Shown here piece by piece: positions 61,547 through 64,000 of a DNA stretch of 64,000 nt. The notes beneath the pieces were generated by a model. That model was not told where the DNA came from. It did no database searches and saw nothing but the letters and a program-made list of their open reading frames with translations. Position 1 is the first letter of the stretch. Each line of letters begins with the position of its first letter. Origin of the DNA: Bacillus sp. 1NLA3E (lineage in GTDB: Bacteria > Bacillota > Bacilli > Bacillales > Cytobacillaceae); contig NC_021171.1 in NCBI RefSeq assembly GCF_000242895.2, positions 1,088,001-1,152,000 on the forward strand, written 5' to 3'. Made by a program: the position numbers and the translations under genes.

Positions 61547-62641
61547 TAGTAACTGCAAACTTAAAAATAAAATTAGTAAATCATGTATGTTAGATGGGTC
61601 AAGTTTAGTTAATTCATATACTTTCCTTAAACGATAATGAAGCGTATTGATATGAATATGAAGGGCAGAAGCCGTTCTTTTCAAGGAATGATTTTGTTCA
61701 AAAAGTGTTTGTACTGTTAATAACAATTCTTCATCACCTACAATTGGTCCAATTGTTCGTTTTACAAAGATTGTTTTTGTATCATACCTAACTTCATCGA
61801 GAATCATTTCTATTGTTAAATCTTCATCGAAAACGATATTGTTTTGCTTACTAGTGGATCTTAACGCACGTTCAGCTTGATCATAAGAAATTTTTATCTC
61901 ATGAGAAGACACTTTCTGTCCAATTCCTATCGACATTGGAGTATGCAGATGTTCTTCAAAAAAGGTTTGAAAAGCAGTAATGTAACTCATAACTTGGTCC
62001 CTTGTTTCTTTATCTGGAGATCCCCGAAGGATTAAAACCCGATTGTTGCCCCACCGGATGAAAATGTCATCCGCATTTGTACTATGCCACTTTGAAAAAG
62101 AACTGTAAATGTAACGATGGTTAAGGTGTTCATACTTATGTAACTCAATCATAATCGCTTGTCTATTAAAAGTAAGATTCACGTTTAACAGTTTTGCTCG
62201 ATGTAAAAAGACGGAATCCCATTCCCGTTTTTGAATCCAATCAAAAACAAATGCTTCAAGTGTTCGCGATTGAAGCTCAAGTTGTTCTGAATAATAATTT
62301 TCACTTACAATCATTTCGGTCATTTTCCTGATAAGTTCACCAAAGGGTGAAACTTTGGCGGGATCGCCAGTGATTCCAATTACGCCGATTACATCCCGAA
62401 GAAAAAAGACAGGTAGGTTGATTCCTGCTTTGACCCCAATAAGAGTTTTTTGGTCTTCCTCTGTTATCACTATTTTTTCTTTCCGTTCTGCAGCTAGGAG
62501 GGCTCCTTGATGAAACGCTCCGATCCTTTTATGTTCGGTACTAGCAATGATAATCCCTTCCGTATTGACAACAATGATATCTTCATTAATGAGTCTTTTT
62601 ACATCCTTAACAATTTTTTCAGCAATCTCCGGGAATAACAT
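61517..62641 (-). CDS. CdaR-family transcriptional regulator (YsfB-like)
   Basis: 374 residues. The N-terminal sugar-diacid recognition domain is FPEIAEKIVKDVKRLINEDI with GIIIASTEHKRIGAFHQGAL and GVIGITGDPAKVSPFGELI. A central GGDEF-like PucR region follows, and the C-terminal HTH_30 contains LKRTASALHIHINTLHYRLRK. ATG with GGGGGAGACT upstream. In B. subtilis YsfB the neighbouring glycolate genes are the likely target; the effector (glycerate, glycolate or a diacid) is inferred. Confidence 0.9.
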   Translation of the reverse strand: MLFPEIAEKIVKDVKRLINEDIIVVNTEGIIIASTEHKRIGAFHQGALLAAERKEKIVITEEDQKTLIGVKAGINLPVFFLRDVIGVIGITGDPAKVSPFGELIRKMTEMIVSENYYSEQLELQSRTLEAFVFDWIQKREWDSVFLHRAKLLNVNLTFNRQAIMIELHKYEHLNHRYIYSSFSKWHSTNADDIFIRWGNNRVLILRGSPDKETRDQVMSYITAFQTFFEEHLHTPMSIGIGQKVSSHEIKISYDQAERALRSTSKQNNIVFDEDLTIEMILDEVRYDTKTIFVKRTIGPIVGDEELLLTVQTLFEQNHSLKRTASALHIHINTLHYRLRKVYELTKLDPSNIHDLLILFLSLQLLDETTKKRPI

Positions 62642-62729
62642 AGTCTCCCCCCTAATGTCTATTCACTTACAATCATTATATAAGAATTATTTTGCGATTG
62701 CTTTTAATTTCTAAAAAGAAGCCTGTTTT

Positions 62730-62956
62730 CGTAAACTTTGTTGCTATTTATTAAAAGAGAAGTGTGGTTGATTTCCGCTCCAGGATGCTCAGCAAACCGC
62801 GGGGCGGGCGGTGAGCCTCCTCGGCGCTTAAGCGCCTGTGGGGTCTCACCTGTCCCGCTGCTCCCGCAGGAGTCTCGCACCTTCCGCTCCAATCAACTTC
62901 TTTATCAACCGTTTTCTTTCCAAAAACCTATTAAAAAACAACAATCTTTTAGAAAA
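62730..62956. repeat. Dispersed palindromic repeat, subtype II, copy E (inverted to D)
   Basis: From CGTAAACTTTGTTGCTA to ACAATCTTTTAG. The complement matches copy D through the core and both flanks, with small differences near the GCATCCTGG end. Short frames on both strands inside are not genes. Confidence 0.85.
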
Positions 62957-62991
62957 GAGCCAAAAAGAAAAACAGATACCCCATATTTATA

Positions 62992-63013
62992 CCCGTAGGT
63001 AAATACCTACGGG
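62992..63013 (-). terminator. Hairpin after the DUF3905 gene
   Basis: CCCGTAGGTA-AA-TACCTACGGG, a perfect stem just past the stop; weak T tract. Confidence 0.6.
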
Positions 63014-63037
63014 CAGTTTTAGTAATTTACAACTGAT

Positions 63038-63394
63038 TTAGTCCTTCCCATGACTAACATCTTTGGTGGGGTGCATAAAAGGAGATGCTTGTGGTTTTTG
63101 TTTGCTTTCAAGTAATTCCCGATTTTCTGCTGTATTCCAACCAATATCATTGGTTGGGTGAACCCATTCGTCCCCTGACATAATTTCTGGGTCTACATTT
63201 TCACTCCAGTTTTCTAACGGTGAATTTGGAGAGGAATAGAGGCTATCACCGATTATGACACCAAAAGAATTAACGAAGGGAGGTTGCATTTTTATTCCTG
63301 TGTTCTTAAAGCTTGGTGCATTGATTTGGTGTGGCATGGTTTCATCAATACAAAGGCTTTTAAGTGCTTTTTCGTTTTCTATTTTCTTTTTCAT
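63038..63394 (-). CDS. DUF3905-family protein
   Basis: 118 residues, hydrophilic. The central block PPFVNSFGVIIGDSLYSSPN then SPLENWSENVDPEIM and EWVHPTNDIGWNTAENREL matches what I recall of DUF3905 proteins of Bacillus. A second HPTKD near the C-terminus echoes HPTND. Function unknown; a spore link is plausible only from distribution in spore formers. AGGATGGTGAAAG precedes the ATG. Confidence 0.72.
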   Translation of the reverse strand: MKKKIENEKALKSLCIDETMPHQINAPSFKNTGIKMQPPFVNSFGVIIGDSLYSSPNSPLENWSENVDPEIMSGDEWVHPTNDIGWNTAENRELLESKQKPQASPFMHPTKDVSHGKD

Positions 63395-63540
63395 CTTTCA
63401 CCATCCTTTTTAAATTATTTTTTGTTATTTAAACAAATTTATTACTGAGCTTTGTTGGATAAAAGTAGAAAACTTACAATGCATTTATTTATTTTAAGAG
63501 TGGAAAATAAGCTTGAGTAAAAATTTAAGGAGGAATAGAC

Positions 63541-63726
63541 ATGGCAAAACGAAAAGCTGAAGTAAATGCAGTTGAAAAATATAGCAAAACCCCCCATAAA
63601 AATAATCAGGAAGCTGAATTTTCCGCTGAGTTTTCAGGTGGTGAGGAACCAATGAAAGGCGCCAATCGAAATTCTAAAAAAGGCCTGCAAGGCAAGGGGA
63701 AACACAACACTAGGCCAATCGAATAA
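63541..63726 (+). CDS. Small basic protein, possibly spore-associated (61 aa)
   Basis: 61 residues, Lys/Asn/Glu-rich, no hydrophobic core. AAGGAGGAATAGAC gives a strong start, and a terminator follows. EAEFSAEFSGGEEP vaguely recalls the FGTEFASE-type motif of gamma SASP, and the basic C-terminal half (RNSKKGLQGKGKHN) recalls small minor SASPs. I cannot assign it to a named family. Confidence 0.6.
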   Translation: MAKRKAEVNAVEKYSKTPHKNNQEAEFSAEFSGGEEPMKGANRNSKKGLQGKGKHNTRPIE

Positions 63727-63742
63727 AATAATGCGAAAAAAA

Positions 63743-63783
63743 GGGTCTGACCCCCAATAATGAATTGGTTGGATTCAGACCCT
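63743..63783. terminator. Hairpin between convergent genes
   Basis: GGGTCTGA (63743-63750) pairs with TCAGACCC (63775-63782); same GGTCAGACCC-type sequence as around 2665 and 2745. Confidence 0.65.
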
Positions 63784-63788
63784 CATGT

Positions 63789-64000
63789 TTAATTCAATAC
63801 TTTACCTGTGAAAAGGTATGATTTTGCAGTTTCTGGTTGAAAATAGGCCATTAATGTGAAATGTCCTTCGTGAATATCACCAGAGATTAGATACTCATGT
63901 AAATTAAAGTTCAGTTCTTCAATGACAGTAAGTTTATAGAGATCTTTTTCAGGTAGATTCAATTTAATAAATTCCTGTCCAAATAATTCTGGAGTAGTAA
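63789..64000 (-). CDS. Unknown protein, C-terminal part (continues beyond the window)
   Basis: The minus strand is open from the window edge to a TAA at 63789. It reads ELFGQEFIKLNLPEKDLYKL, then VIEELNFNLHEYLISGDIHE, HFTLMAYFQPETAKS and a final YLFTGKVLN. The composition is that of a real beta-rich protein, but I do not recognise it and the start lies outside. Confidence 0.6.
   Translation of the reverse strand, partial: TTPELFGQEFIKLNLPEKDLYKLTVIEELNFNLHEYLISGDIHEGHFTLMAYFQPETAKSYLFTGKVLN

Overview
The window is a piece of a low-GC, endospore-forming Bacillaceae chromosome, most likely a Bacillus/Neobacillus-type species. The evidence is the set of Firmicute sporulation genes (spoVAC-AD-AE, a YjcZ-type peptide, spoVIF, an alpha/beta SASP, sigI-rsgI), the yjcD-yjcF-yjcG block, lutABC, the ysfBCD-type glycolate locus, and strong Bacillus-style ribosome binding sites with frequent TTG and GTG starts. 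No phage, plasmid or CRISPR signature is visible. Functions come from reading motifs; no database search was run.

Layout. 1-2.7 kb: spore genes (end of a SpoVA operon, YjcZ, a candidate structured RNA, SpoVIF). 2.7-6.9 kb: YjcD helicase, YjcF, YjcG and a tRNA-Val. 7.2-11.7 kb: a luciferase-like oxidoreductase and the L-lactate operon lutABC behind a LutR-type palindrome. 12.1-13.7 kb: an unusual metallo-beta-lactamase/Rieske fusion. 13.9-29.3 kb: a surface-glycan island with GT-B and GT-A glycosyltransferases, a sugar-nucleotide epimerase and dehydrogenase, an inactivated IS4-family element, several decayed gene copies, and a roughly 700-residue mucin-like protein with about 84 TTTAAP repeats. 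A glycosyltransferase resembling animal mucin-type GalNAc-transferases lies divergently beside it. 29.3-31.2 kb: gene remnants (SMC-like ATPase, CD3324-like HTH, FusB-like protein). 31.6-41.2 kb: an NmrA-like reductase, SstT, a MarR/MMPL pair with the transporter frameshifted, DegV, a VOC protein and a DUF3231 protein.

41.4-51.8 kb: a quinate/shikimate utilisation cluster with shikimate kinase, type I dehydroquinase, two YdiB-like dehydrogenases, two MFS carriers, a LysR regulator and a 4Fe-4S/FMN/FAD enoate-reductase-like enzyme. Five promoters in it share an inverted repeat TTGTG-N8-CACAA, which I propose as the LysR operator. No dehydroshikimate dehydratase is present in the window.

52-64 kb: housekeeping and spore genes, namely a DUF59 Fe-S factor, paired FluC channels, PrfC, a small coupled ORF with a membrane protein, SigI-RsgI, an SASP, the glcDF/CdaR locus and small spore-type proteins. 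Five copies of a dispersed palindromic repeat, in two subtypes, are scattered through intergenic spaces.
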